DNA of 64,000 bases from BOG-234 sp048498815 (GTDB lineage Bacteria > Acidobacteriota > Terriglobia > Bryobacterales > Bryobacteraceae): positions 114,687 through 178,686 of the forward strand of contig JBEHXG010000004.1 in the NCBI GenBank assembly GCA_048498815.1, written 5' to 3'. This document shows, in pieces, positions 26,946 to 35,158 of this stretch. A program made the position numbers and the translations under genes. Each line of letters opens with the position of its first letter. The first letter of the stretch is position 1. Below the pieces are notes generated by a model. It saw nothing but the letters and a program-made list of their open reading frames with translations, ran no database searches and was not told the DNA's origin.

Positions 26946-27615
26946 GAAGATCCGGACGCATGCGCCGGGTTTTATCGAGCGCCGCTTGTTTGCGCCACTT
27001 TGCAATCTCCGCGTGATGGCCGCTCATCAGTGCTTCCGGTACTTTCCACCCGCGAAAATCGGCGGGGCGGGTCCACTGCGGGCAGTCGAGAATCTCATCA
27101 GTGAAGGACTCATTCACCGAGGAGTGTTCATTGCCGAGGACGCCGGGCAGCAGCCGGGCGATCGTGTCGACCACCACTGCCGCCGCGAGTTCGCCGCCGC
27201 TGAGGACATAGTCACCGATGGAAAGTTCGTCGTCGGCGAGATGTTCGGCTACGCGCTCATCCACACCTTCGTAGCGACCGCAGATGAGTAGCAACTCATC
27301 GAACTCTGCCAGCTCGCGCGCGACTTTCTGATCGAACTTCCGCCCCTGCGCGGAAAGCAGAATCACCCTCTGCTTTGGCGTTCGCGCGGGCCAGATCGAC
27401 TCCACCGCTTCGAACACCGGCTGCGGTTTGAGCAGCATTCCCTCGCCGCCGCCGAATGGCCTGTCGTCCACCGTGCGGTGAACATCGTACGTCCAGTTGC
27501 GCAGATCGTGAATCAGGAACTGCACGGCGCCGGTTTGCGCTGCCCGCGCCACCACGCCATGGCGAAACGGTCCTTCGAAGAAATCGGGAAAGATGGTGAG
27601 CAGGTGGAACTTCAT
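26935..27615 (-). CDS. trmD: tRNA (guanine-N1)-methyltransferase TrmD
   Basis: A 226-residue SPOUT methyltransferase that makes m1G37 in tRNAs, preventing +1 frameshifting. Visible: MKFHLLTIFPDFFEGPF, DDRPFGGGEGMLLKPQP, LLSAQGRKFDQ, LICGRYEGVDERV and SIGDYVLSGGELAA (the SAM-binding trefoil knot), and WTRPADFRGWKVPEALMSG. Length is normal. It is the last gene of the ffh-rpsP-khpA-rimM-trmD operon, overlapping rimM by 4 bases. Confidence 0.98.
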   Translation of the reverse strand: MKFHLLTIFPDFFEGPFRHGVVARAAQTGAVQFLIHDLRNWTYDVHRTVDDRPFGGGEGMLLKPQPVFEAVESIWPARTPKQRVILLSAQGRKFDQKVARELAEFDELLLICGRYEGVDERVAEHLADDELSIGDYVLSGGELAAAVVVDTIARLLPGVLGNEHSSVNESFTDEILDCPQWTRPADFRGWKVPEALMSGHHAEIAKWRKQAALDKTRRMRPDLLNP

Positions 27616-28148
27616 GCCTTGCCGGTGAGCGCTTCTTCAAAACCGCTGGGCAACACCGCTCCGATGATGCGATCGCCGGGGCGTATGTCGACGCAAATGG
27701 CTTTGACGAAAGGTATCAGGAGCCTGCCGTCATCGATCTGCAGCAACGACGGACCGCCGTAGTCTTCCCATCCGGTCACCGTGCCAATGGGCCGTCCGGA
27801 GAGGTGGTCGCGCACTTCGCAGCCGACCAGATCCGAATGGAAGAATTCACCCGGCTCGAGCGGCACGCGCTCTTCCGGGGGAATGCGAACTTCAAACCCG
27901 CGCAGCAGTTCCGAATCGTTCATGGAATCGACGCCCGCGAACTTGAAGATCAGAACGCCCTGGTGATCCCAGACACGCTCTACTTCGTACTCGCGGCCAT
28001 TGCCGAATAACCTGACTGTTTTGAGCTGCGAAAAACGCTCGGGATGGCTCGACTGCGAAATCGCTGTGATCTCTCCGCGCACGCCCCGAGGCCGCCCCAG
28101 AATTGCGACGGTGATCCACGCGTCGCCGGACGCGGAGAAACTACTCAA
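27612..28148 (-). CDS. rimM: Ribosome maturation factor RimM
   Basis: A 178-residue protein assisting 30S head assembly through binding S19. The RimM domain opens with AILGRPRGVRGEITAISQSS, and the PRC-barrel domain contains LVGCEVRDHLSGRPIGTVTG and LLIPFVKAICVDIRPGDRI. It overlaps khpA by 8 bases upstream and trmD by 4 bases downstream, so it is translationally coupled within the ribosome-assembly operon. Confidence 0.97.
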   Translation of the reverse strand: MSSFSASGDAWITVAILGRPRGVRGEITAISQSSHPERFSQLKTVRLFGNGREYEVERVWDHQGVLIFKFAGVDSMNDSELLRGFEVRIPPEERVPLEPGEFFHSDLVGCEVRDHLSGRPIGTVTGWEDYGGPSLLQIDDGRLLIPFVKAICVDIRPGDRIIGAVLPSGFEEALTGKA

Positions 28149-28371
28149 GAATCTCCAGCGTGAAGCGACGGTTCTGCTTCATGCCGGCCGCGCCCAGAAT
28201 CGTGCGCATGGAGCGCGCCGTACGCCCCTGCTTGCCAATGACTTTACCGAGATCGCCGGGAGCCACCTTCAGCTCGATGACGGTCGATTGCTCGCCATCC
28301 ACCACGGTCACCTGCACCTGCTCGGGCATATCCACCAGCGACCTGGCAATATCTTCAATGAGCTGTTTCAT
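28141..28371 (-). CDS. khpA: KH-domain RNA-binding protein KhpA
   Basis: A 76-residue single type-II KH protein. The start at ATG 28371 is chosen because GGGAGAAG lies three bases upstream and gives the family opening MKQLIEDIARSLVD; a more upstream in-frame ATG (28392) would add seven residues. The RNA-binding loop is GKVIGKQGRTARSMRTIL. KhpA partners with KhpB/Jag in Gram-positive bacteria and binds many RNAs; here its place between rpsP and rimM is the usual one. Confidence 0.95.
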   Translation of the reverse strand: MKQLIEDIARSLVDMPEQVQVTVVDGEQSTVIELKVAPGDLGKVIGKQGRTARSMRTILGAAGMKQNRRFTLEILE

Positions 28372-28456
28372 CGGCTTCTCCCAAATCTCCACTACACATA
28401 AGCGCCCAAAGTCAGAAACTTCAGGCGCTTCCGAATAAGAAATTTACGCGGCGCTC

Positions 28457-28705
28457 TCAGGCAACCGCCGGCGCCGGGTTGTTCTTCACGAGGCGAGCCA
28501 CGGTATCGGAAAGCTGCGCGCCATTCTTCACCCAGTGGTTGATCCGGTCGTGCGACAGGTTTACAGTCTCCGGCTTAGTCAGCGGATTGTAGTTGCCCAC
28601 CACTTCCAGATTGCGGCTATCGCGCGCGCGTTCCTTCTGAATCACTACCACGCGGTAGAACGGCTTCTTTTTGGCGCCAAAACGCGCCAGGCGAATCATC
28701 AACAT
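28457..28705 (-). CDS. rpsP: 30S ribosomal protein S16
   Basis: An 82-residue S16: MLMIRLARFGAKKKPFYRVV, then KERARDSRNLEVVGNYNPL and HWVKNGAQLSDTVARLVKN. It binds the 5' domain of 16S rRNA. Second gene of the operon, 21 bases after ffh and 85 before khpA. Starts ML at 28705 or ML-M at 28699 are both possible. Confidence 0.98.
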   Translation of the reverse strand: MLMIRLARFGAKKKPFYRVVVIQKERARDSRNLEVVGNYNPLTKPETVNLSHDRINHWVKNGAQLSDTVARLVKNNPAPAVA

Positions 28706-28726
28706 TACTTTTGTGTCCTCAAAATT

Positions 28727-30082
28727 CTAAAATCCGGGTAATCCCAGCCCGCCCAGCTTGCCCAGTCTCTTTCCGAGAGAACCGAGGTTGCCGGACATGC
28801 TTTTCATCATCTTCCTGGCCTGCCCGTACTGCTTGAGCAGACTGTTTACTTCCTGTACCGAAGTGCCGCTGCCATTGGCGATGCGGCGACGGCGGCTGCC
28901 GTTGATGAGCATGTGGTTGTTGCGTTCCTTCGGCGTCATCGAATCGATGATCGCGACGATCCGCGTCAACTCCTTTTCATCCGGCTGCAGATTCTGCAAT
29001 TCTTTCATCATGCCAACCTTCGGCATCATTTTCAGAATCGATTCGAGTGAGCCCAGCTTGCGCAGAGACTTCAGCTGATCGCGGAAGTCCTCAAGCGAGA
29101 ACTCATTATCCATCAGCTTACGCTGCAGTTCTTCCTGCTGCTTGCCGTCGAAAGCTTCCTGGGCCTTTTCGACGAAGCTGACAATATCTCCCATGCCCAG
29201 AATGCGCGAGGCCGCGCGGTCGGGATGGAAGGGTTCGAAGGCGTCCGGCTTTTCGCCGAGACCCACAAACTTCAGCGGCTGGCCGGTGACGGAGCGAATC
29301 GACAGCGCCGCGCCGCCGCGAGCATCGCCGTCCATCTTAGTCAGAATGACGCCGGTGATCCCGAGCTTCTTGTGGAATTCATCCGCGGACTTGACCGCAT
29401 CCTGACCGGTCATGGCGTCGGCGACAAAAAGGATTTCGACGGGGTTCAGCAGCGATTTGAGTTGCTGCAGTTCGTCCATCAGGGCGTCGTCAATATGCAG
29501 ACGACCGGCTGTATCGACCAGCAGCACATCGCGTCCGGCGTTGGTCGCTTCGCGGCGGGCGGAGCGGGCCAGATCGATGGGTAGTTTCTCTTCGGGCGCA
29601 CCGGTGTAGATCGGAGCTTTAATATCGCGGGCGATGATCGCGAGCTGTTCGCGCGCGGCCGGGCGATAGATGTCGACCGAAACCAACTGCGGGCGATGGC
29701 CGTTCTTCGCGAGCCAACGGGCCAGCTTTCCTGTCGATGTGGTCTTACCGGAACCCTGCAGACCGACGATCAGGAACACGCTCGGTGGATCGTTCGCGAA
29801 GCGCAGTCTCGATTCGTGCCCGCCGAGGATCCGGATCAGCTCATCGTTGATGATGCCGATGACCTGCTGCGAAGGCGAAAGCGACGACAGAACTTCCTGT
29901 CCCATCGCACGTTCTTTGACGCTTTCGATCAGCTGTTTAACGACTTTAAAATTGACGTCGGCTTCGAGCAGCGCCACGCGAACTTCGCGCAGAGCCGCTT
30001 CCATATTTTCGGCGGACAGGCGTCCTTCGCCGCGCAGGTTTTTGAAGACCCGCTGCAGTTTATCGGAAAGATTGTCGAACAT
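28727..30082 (-). CDS. ffh: Signal recognition particle GTPase Ffh
   Basis: A 451-residue SRP54 homologue targeting membrane proteins co-translationally to FtsY/SecYEG. N domain 1-90; G domain with P-loop GLQGSGKTT (107-115), LVSVDIYRPAAREQL, LLVDTAGRLHID and ILTKMDGDARGG; methionine-rich M domain with the RNA-binding stretch MLINGSRRRRIANGSGTSV and a C-terminal KMMKSMSGNLGSLGKRLGK tail. First gene of the operon. The 117-base upstream gap has a AGTGTG-N6-CACACT dyad (30109-30126) and a TACAAT hexamer but no convincing full promoter. Confidence 0.98.
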   Translation of the reverse strand: MFDNLSDKLQRVFKNLRGEGRLSAENMEAALREVRVALLEADVNFKVVKQLIESVKERAMGQEVLSSLSPSQQVIGIINDELIRILGGHESRLRFANDPPSVFLIVGLQGSGKTTSTGKLARWLAKNGHRPQLVSVDIYRPAAREQLAIIARDIKAPIYTGAPEEKLPIDLARSARREATNAGRDVLLVDTAGRLHIDDALMDELQQLKSLLNPVEILFVADAMTGQDAVKSADEFHKKLGITGVILTKMDGDARGGAALSIRSVTGQPLKFVGLGEKPDAFEPFHPDRAASRILGMGDIVSFVEKAQEAFDGKQQEELQRKLMDNEFSLEDFRDQLKSLRKLGSLESILKMMPKVGMMKELQNLQPDEKELTRIVAIIDSMTPKERNNHMLINGSRRRRIANGSGTSVQEVNSLLKQYGQARKMMKSMSGNLGSLGKRLGKLGGLGLPGF

Positions 30083-30187
30083 GCGTCAGTCTAAGTCGAC
30101 CCCTCGCCAGTGTGGGAACGCACACTAACTCTGCAATCCGGATGGAGAGCAATTTGGGAGCCATTTCATTGTACTAAGTGCAATTGG

Positions 30188-30203
30188 CTGAACGCGCGTT
30201 CAG
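30188..30203. repeat. 16-base perfect palindrome at the acetyltransferase stop
   Basis: CTGAACGCGCGTTCAG includes the stop codon of the acetyltransferase gene and is flanked by an outer inverted pair, ATTGGC (30183-30188) and GCCAAT (30211-30216). No T run follows on either strand, so it is not a standard terminator; it may be an RNA 3' end structure or a protein site. Confidence 0.7.
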
Positions 30204-30775
30204 ATAGCGCGCCAATCCTGAGCCAGCATGCTGAAGACGCGGAGATCAAACCACTTGCCCCCCACGAATTCGGCTTCGCGCAGGATTCCTTCTTCAACGA
30301 AACCGAGACGGCGAGGGATGGCGCTCGAGCGGTGGTTCCACGTTGCGCACCGGATCTCGATCCGGTGCAGGCCGAATCGGGTGAAGCCTTCATTGACTAC
30401 CGCACGGCAGGCTGCCGTGACGATTCCCTTTCCTTCGAGCGAGGCGTCGATCCAGTAGCCAATACTGCTGAGTTGGTTACGGCGGTCAATGCGATGCAGA
30501 CCGATCGCTCCGCTGAGTTTGGAGTTATGGAAAATGCCCAGGACCAGTCCATCTCCGCTTTCGTTTTCGCCCGCCGCCTGCTCCAGGAACCGGTGGGTGT
30601 CATCGATCGAGTAAGTGAGCTTCGACCAGGCGAGCCACCGATGCAGGCGGTTATAGTTGCTCCCAACCAGAGAAAAGAGGTCGTCCGCATCTTCACGCCG
30701 TAACGCGCGAAGCTCCGTGGCTTCGTTCAACGTGATCGTTAGGGCATCTCCCGCAACTGCAATGCTCTGCTCCAT
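30200..30775 (-). CDS. GNAT acetyltransferase, RimJ/RimL-like
   Basis: A 191-residue acetyl-CoA-dependent N-acetyltransferase of the ribosomal-protein-serine type: TELRALRREDADDLFSLV, GAIGLHRIDRRNQLSSIGYW, the acetyl-CoA P-loop region LEGKGIVTAACRAVVNEGF (a Q/R-x-x-G-x-G/A variant), FGLHRIEIRCATWNHRSSAI and RRLGFVEEGILREAE. The target is unknown and could be a protein N-terminus or a small molecule. Its start overlaps the preceding methyltransferase gene by 37 bases, so they are probably co-translated. Confidence 0.9.
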   Translation of the reverse strand: MEQSIAVAGDALTITLNEATELRALRREDADDLFSLVGSNYNRLHRWLAWSKLTYSIDDTHRFLEQAAGENESGDGLVLGIFHNSKLSGAIGLHRIDRRNQLSSIGYWIDASLEGKGIVTAACRAVVNEGFTRFGLHRIEIRCATWNHRSSAIPRRLGFVEEGILREAEFVGGKWFDLRVFSMLAQDWRAI

Positions 30776-32145
30776 TCCCCGTCTTTCAGCCGCACTCTGA
30801 CAGCCGCCAGTTCTCCCTGCGTCCCGACTACCGGCTCATTCAGCGATCTGTTGGCTTGCCATACTCCTTCACCAAGTGATCCGACTGTATGAGGGTGTAC
30901 TATTTCGCCGCTTAAGTCAAGGTCGATATCATTCGCCGCAAGCTCGTCCACAGTGGACCGAAAGTAGGCTATCAAGGTTCCCGAACGGCCGATGACGGTT
31001 CGGCGGTCACCCGGCGGATGCAGTTCAGCGCTGCAGAGTTCCGGGGCTGAAGTATTGAAAGTAATGGCCTTTTTCGTTTCCGAAATAACACCGAGCTCGT
31101 TCGCCATTTCGAAGCAGGCGGCATTGCTGCGGGGCCCCTGAGAAACGAAAAAATGAACCCAATGGCGCCCGGGGCAGAGTCCCGGCGGCCGGAGGCAGTC
31201 CACCTGCCATGCTCCTTCACCTGTAGTATTTACTGCCAGGGTTTGGGTGCCATAGCCGTCGACTTCGCAGAATACGTTGGCGGTGGTCAGGCCGGATTCC
31301 GGGTAGCGAAAGTAGCAGGACAGGTACTCATCTTTGAGTGGGTGGAAGACCGAGGTCTGGGTTCGATTGTTGACGATAGAGCTTAGGTGCGGAGCCGGGC
31401 CCTTGCCAGGCGGCTCCGACCACCGGCGCCGGCAGGTCACAGACGCTCGCTGATTGGTGACGTCTTTGAGCTCGGCCTGGGCGAAGCCGGCCGACCGGCA
31501 GAGGGCCAATAGACCTTCAGGGGAGGGGCCGCACCAATTATCGATCTGGCCGCCCAGCTCGCCGCGTTCGTAGAATTCCACGACTGCCGGGATCGTTCGG
31601 TTTTCGGGGGCGATGACGAAGGATTCGATCAACGCCAGATCCGTGGTCATTTCGACTACTTTTTCGAGGCCCAACAGCGGGTGCCGCAGGTGATACAGGA
31701 CACCAAAGAAGAGGACGATGTCGAAATGGCCAAGGCGGGCGGGGGAGAGTTCCGCTACATCCAGGGTAAGGTATTCGACTTTCGACCGCCGCAAGTCGCG
31801 GGCTTCGAGGAAAGTATCGAGTGCGACGCAATCTACCGCCGTCACCTGCGCACCGCGACGTTCGCACTCGAAGCTGAACCAGCCGTCCCAGGCACCGATG
31901 TCGAGGACTCGCCTTCCCGTCAGGTCTTCGGGGAGATTGAAGTGGCTTAACCGCCAGCGGAGGTGTTCGGTGGTCTGCAGGCCCGGGAGTTCGGAGCCGT
32001 CCGGCAATTCTATGGTGTGGTATCGGAAGCGGGACTGTACGCTTTCGGCGAGTTGCTGTACGCGCTTCTCGAAGCCCTGGTCACCGGCGGCAATGCGGAG
32101 ATTTGGAGCCGCTGGTCCCACACCGGTACTCTTCCTGAACTCCAT
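30739..32145 (-). CDS. SAM-dependent methyltransferase (CmoB/DUF1698-like) with C-terminal beta repeats
   Basis: A 468-residue protein. Residues ~55-235 are a class-I methyltransferase: RRVLDIGAWDGWFSFECERRG (motif I, 79-99), VTAVDC, LDVAELSPARLGHFDIVLFF and GVLYHLRHP, closest in style to CmoB/DUF1698 enzymes. From ~255 to the end are two similar beta-rich segments (SCYFRYPESGLTTANVFCEV ... EGAWQVDCL and LIAYFRSTVDELAANDIDLD ... EGVWQANRS), which look like a tandem Ig-like or carbohydrate-type module I cannot name. That fusion argues against a tRNA substrate. Fourth gene of the NIPSNAP-DUF1684-maf run. Confidence 0.85.
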   Translation of the reverse strand: MEFRKSTGVGPAAPNLRIAAGDQGFEKRVQQLAESVQSRFRYHTIELPDGSELPGLQTTEHLRWRLSHFNLPEDLTGRRVLDIGAWDGWFSFECERRGAQVTAVDCVALDTFLEARDLRRSKVEYLTLDVAELSPARLGHFDIVLFFGVLYHLRHPLLGLEKVVEMTTDLALIESFVIAPENRTIPAVVEFYERGELGGQIDNWCGPSPEGLLALCRSAGFAQAELKDVTNQRASVTCRRRWSEPPGKGPAPHLSSIVNNRTQTSVFHPLKDEYLSCYFRYPESGLTTANVFCEVDGYGTQTLAVNTTGEGAWQVDCLRPPGLCPGRHWVHFFVSQGPRSNAACFEMANELGVISETKKAITFNTSAPELCSAELHPPGDRRTVIGRSGTLIAYFRSTVDELAANDIDLDLSGEIVHPHTVGSLGEGVWQANRSLNEPVVGTQGELAAVRVRLKDGEWSRALQLREMP

Positions 32146-32184
32146 CGTGCTCAGTGTATCGAGCGGGAATGGGGGGCGAGAGGT

Positions 32185-32733
32185 TTAACGATTTGCGTGA
32201 GCGCTGAGACGGCTGTAGACGAGTTCGATCGGAAGGCCTACGACGTTCGAGTAGGAGCCTTCGATTCGGGCAATCCAGCGGGAGGCGATGCCCTGAATGG
32301 CATAGGCGCCCGCTTTGTCCATGGGTTCGCCGGAGGCTATGTAGTCCTGGATTTCCGGCTCGCTCATGGGTGCGAACCAGACTGCGGTTGATTCGGCTTC
32401 GAGGGCGAGAACCGCACCGTTGCGCATCAGGCAGATTGCCGTGAGCACCTCATGCCGGCTACCGGCCAGTGCATTCAGCATGCGTGCGGCGTCGGCGGCG
32501 TTTTCCGGTTTTCCCAGGATGATGTTGTTGGCGACAACGGTGGTATCTGCGGCGAGAATCGTTTCTCCGCCGGAAATGGCGCGGGCCTTTCCCTCAGCCA
32601 TCCGCAGGACGTACAAGCGCGGATCTTCGCCGCTACGCGGAGTCTCGTCAATATCCGCCACTCGAACGGTGAACGGAATATTCGCCGCAGTGAGCAATTC
32701 CGCACGCCGTGGCGAGCGCGAGGCAAGGACCAG
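32185..32733 (-). CDS. maf: Maf-like nucleotide pyrophosphatase, non-ATG start
   Basis: The Maf/YhdE fold is clear: LVLASRSPRRAELLTAANIP, ILAADTTVV, ILGKPENAADAARML, ALAGSRHEVLTAI, YIASGEPMDKAGAYAIQGIA and GSYSNVVGLPI. The family hydrolyses dTTP/UTP or modified nucleotides. The conserved SPRR segment lies upstream of the first standard start (TTG in GAATTGCTC), yet no ATG, GTG or TTG occurs between an in-frame TAG and that segment. CTG 32733, one base after the upstream gene's TAA, is the best start (182 residues); an ATC three codons earlier is possible. Translation is probably coupled to the DUF1684 gene. Confidence 0.9.
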   Translation of the reverse strand: MVLASRSPRRAELLTAANIPFTVRVADIDETPRSGEDPRLYVLRMAEGKARAISGGETILAADTTVVANNIILGKPENAADAARMLNALAGSRHEVLTAICLMRNGAVLALEAESTAVWFAPMSEPEIQDYIASGEPMDKAGAYAIQGIASRWIARIEGSYSNVVGLPIELVYSRLSAHANR

Positions 32734-32734
32734 A

Positions 32735-33616
32735 TTAGTGATTGCCGTACTTCTTTTCTCCCGCTTCTACCGCGATCGCCAAAGTATTCTGGCGCGGCGG
32801 AAGCGGACAGGTAGCATACGCAATGAACGCGCAGGGAGGATTATAGGCGCGATTGAAATCGAGCACGACGACGCCGTTCTTTGGCATGTCGGCGTCCAGG
32901 AAGCGGCCCGGGCCGTAAGTCGCCTTCCCGGTGGTGGCGTCCTTAAACATAAACGACAGGCTGCCATCTTCCTCCACCGGTTCGAGGCGCTGCACTTTGC
33001 CATTAATCGTGAACTCGGCATAGCCGGGGGAAGGCTCATCGTCCGTCATGCCGAGAATGTTCGTGATCCTGATCTTCTTCGGCTGAGCGTACGGCACCCA
33101 CTTCGCTTCGATGCGCCAGGACTTGCCGGCGGGAAACCAGTTCAGCCCTGTGAAGTCGCGGCGAGTGGCTGCGTTAGGGTCGCGCATGCGGACGCCGGTG
33201 CGGTCCCCGCGCCGGATGATGGTCATGGTGATGCCGCTTACTTCGAGCTTGTCGGGATGCTCGCTCGTATCGGGCTGCAGCAGAGCTTTAGTTGCGGGCT
33301 TGCCGTTAATCGTGGCGTGGACGCCTGCCGCGGGCTCAAATGTAACCGCGCCCGCCTTCATGTGAAGGATACCGGCACGCCTCACCGCAGAGGCTGGAAG
33401 GACGACGTCTGATTGCGGATCAGAACCAAGCACCATGGCGCCGTCATGCAGCCAGAACAGTCCAGCCACAGACAGCCATCCATCCGGCGCCTTCAGACGG
33501 GCCTCGCGGGCGGCGCGCCAGTCGGCCTCTTCCTTCAGGAAATTGTCGTTGACCATGGCAAGCCCGGCGGCAGCCGCGTAGGCTGCCGCCAGCAGAGTGA
33601 GAGACGTTCGCGTCAT
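32735..33616 (-). CDS. DUF1684 domain exported protein
   Basis: I place the start at ATG 33616, overlapping the previous stop as ATGA and giving a signal peptide (MTRTSLTLLAAAYAAAAGLA); 293 residues. The DUF1684 hallmarks are DWRAAREARLKAPDGWLSVA, LNWFPAGKSWRIEAKWVPY, ATTGKATYGPGRFLDADMP and the C-terminal VVLDFNRAYNPPCAFIAYAT followed by CPLPPRQNTLAIAVEAGEK. The strongly conserved LDFNxAYNPPCAY block suggests an enzyme, but its activity is unknown to me. A longer frame upstream of 33616 overlaps the NIPSNAP gene and is unlikely. Confidence 0.9.
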   Translation of the reverse strand: MTRTSLTLLAAAYAAAAGLAMVNDNFLKEEADWRAAREARLKAPDGWLSVAGLFWLHDGAMVLGSDPQSDVVLPASAVRRAGILHMKAGAVTFEPAAGVHATINGKPATKALLQPDTSEHPDKLEVSGITMTIIRRGDRTGVRMRDPNAATRRDFTGLNWFPAGKSWRIEAKWVPYAQPKKIRITNILGMTDDEPSPGYAEFTINGKVQRLEPVEEDGSLSFMFKDATTGKATYGPGRFLDADMPKNGVVVLDFNRAYNPPCAFIAYATCPLPPRQNTLAIAVEAGEKKYGNH

Positions 33617-34035
33617 TTGATTTTGGAGTAGTCGGTGGGATTCATGTAGTAATCGTCCACATGGTCCACCAGTTTGCCGTTGGCTTCCGATTCGGCCTTG
33701 ACCTTTACCCATTCCGGATCGGCATTGAATGCGGCCCAGTTCTTTGTCGCATCGGCACGGCTGGGGTGTTCGAGGATGTAGATGAGCAGGTTCTCCGAAT
33801 TCGGCGCGTCCTGCGGGACCCAATAACCGACGCTCTTCATGTTCATTCGGTTGAATATGGTGATCGTGTGGTCGCGGAAGCGCTTCTGCAGCGCGTCCAG
33901 CTTACCCGGCATGGCGTGGTACATGCGCAGCTCATAGACGTGGTTGGGGGGCTGAGCCTGGGACTGCGCGATGGAGGTGATGCCAAGAGTGAGAAGCGCG
34001 CCGCAGGCAAACGAAATCAGATGAGAGGCTTTCAT
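33613..34035 (-). CDS. NIPSNAP family exported protein
   Basis: A 140-residue protein from ATG 34035, with signal peptide MKASHLISFACGALLTLGIT followed by one NIPSNAP (ferredoxin-like, dimeric alpha/beta barrel) domain: VYELRMYHAMPGKLDALQKR, HTITIFNRMNMKSVGYWVP, LLIYILEHPSRADATKNWAA and FNADPEWVKVKAES. An ATG four codons upstream (34047) is possible. The family's biochemical role is unclear. First gene of the run leading to DUF1684, maf, the methyltransferase and the GNAT gene. Confidence 0.9.
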   Translation of the reverse strand: MKASHLISFACGALLTLGITSIAQSQAQPPNHVYELRMYHAMPGKLDALQKRFRDHTITIFNRMNMKSVGYWVPQDAPNSENLLIYILEHPSRADATKNWAAFNADPEWVKVKAESEANGKLVDHVDDYYMNPTDYSKIK

Positions 34036-34101
34036 GGGTTCGAGCATACAACATGAGCGGCATCTGGCCCAAGGCTTGCATTAAGCCGGGAAGGAGGCCC
34101 T

Positions 34102-34488
34102 ATGAGGATTCATACATCATTTTTTTCACGATTAGCGTGCTGTGCTCTTCTCGGAGCGGGGCTGACTTTCTCTCAGACAGCTCCGGACAACACAAAAGTA
34201 AACAAAGGAGATGGCGCCAAAGGGGCAGTAACCGCTGACAAGCAGAAGAACGATGCCGGAGACAGACAGCTGACGCAGAACATTCGTAAGTCGTTGATGG
34301 CCGATAAGGCGCTTTCGACGTACGCGCACAACGTCAAAGTGATCAGCCAGGACGGTAAGGTCACCCTTCGCGGCCCCGTGCGATCCGAAGAAGAGAAAAG
34401 AACAGTGGCCTCAATGGCGGCGGATGCCGCCGGCGGCGCGACAAACGTGAATGACCAGATGGAAGTGAAGCCGGCCGAATCGAAGTAA
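34102..34488 (+). CDS. BON-domain exported protein
   Basis: A 128-residue protein with a signal peptide (MRIHTSFFSRLACCALLGAG, cleavage near TFS-Q) and one BON domain from ~50: DRQLTQNIRKSLMADKALST, HNVKVISQDGKVTLRGPVRS, and GGATNVNDQMEVKP. BON domains (OsmY, for example) bind membranes and protect the envelope under osmotic stress. A strong ribosome site, AAGGAGG, lies four bases before the ATG. It precedes the YflT-like stress gene by 25 bases. Confidence 0.93.
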   Translation: MRIHTSFFSRLACCALLGAGLTFSQTAPDNTKVNKGDGAKGAVTADKQKNDAGDRQLTQNIRKSLMADKALSTYAHNVKVISQDGKVTLRGPVRSEEEKRTVASMAADAAGGATNVNDQMEVKPAESK

Positions 34489-34513
34489 CGAATAACTCCA
34501 AAGGAAAACTCAA

Positions 34514-35116
34514 ATGGAACACAGCAAAAACACCGCAGTTTTTGGAATCTATACTTCAACGCTCCAGGCTGAAAGTACCGTCAGCCGTCTCATGGCCGCG
34601 GGCTTCCCGAGTTCCGATATTTCGGTTCTTCTTCCCGATAACGAAGGTACCCGCCAATTCGCGCATGAGAAGGGGACGAAGGCTCCGGAAGGGACGACCG
34701 CGGGCGCCACCGTCGGCGGCGTCGTGGGCGGGACGCTCGGTGTGCTGACAGGGATTGGCGCACTGGCGATTCCCGGACTTGGGCCCTTTATCGCCGCAGG
34801 CCCGATCATGGCAGGACTTGCCGGCATCGGCGCGGGTGGGGCGGTGGGAGGTTTCATCGGCGCGATGATCGGAATGGGAATTCCCGAGTATGAGGCCAAG
34901 CGCTATGAAGGTCACGTAAAGAATGGAGGCGTGCTGCTTTCCGTCCACTGTGACACGTCTGAGGAGATAGATCGCGCAAAAGATTTGCTGAAAGCCACAG
35001 GCGCGGCGGATATTTCCTCGACCGGGGAGAGTTCCGGCGATAAGAGCGCGAAGGAATACAACCGTATTCCGGATTATCCGCGCTCCGGTTCGGAATACGC
35101 GGGTCCGCCCCGCTGA
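34514..35116 (+). CDS. YflT-like stress protein with glycine-rich membrane segment
   Basis: A 200-residue protein. The N-terminal VFGIYTSTLQAESTVSRLMA and FPSSDISVLLPD resemble the YflT/general-stress-protein-17M domain. Residues ~60-125 form a long Gly/Ala hydrophobic stretch (TAGATVGGVVGGTLGVLTGI, GLAGIGAGGAVGGFIGAMIG) resembling glycine-zipper membrane segments. The second half (GGVLLSVHCDTSEEIDRAKD) completes the fold, and the tail is polar. AAAGGA precedes the ATG by eight bases. Together with the BON gene it suggests an envelope-stress pair. The family label is moderately sure; the molecular role is unknown. Confidence 0.8.
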   Translation: MEHSKNTAVFGIYTSTLQAESTVSRLMAAGFPSSDISVLLPDNEGTRQFAHEKGTKAPEGTTAGATVGGVVGGTLGVLTGIGALAIPGLGPFIAAGPIMAGLAGIGAGGAVGGFIGAMIGMGIPEYEAKRYEGHVKNGGVLLSVHCDTSEEIDRAKDLLKATGAADISSTGESSGDKSAKEYNRIPDYPRSGSEYAGPPR

Positions 35117-35158
35117 TTGCGTGTTGCCGCAGGCCGGCAGTCTGGTGAGCGTCCCGGA

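Noticed and set aside
33617..33823. N-terminal extension of the DUF1684 protein
   Set aside because: It overlaps the NIPSNAP coding region and hides the signal peptide that starts at ATG 33616.
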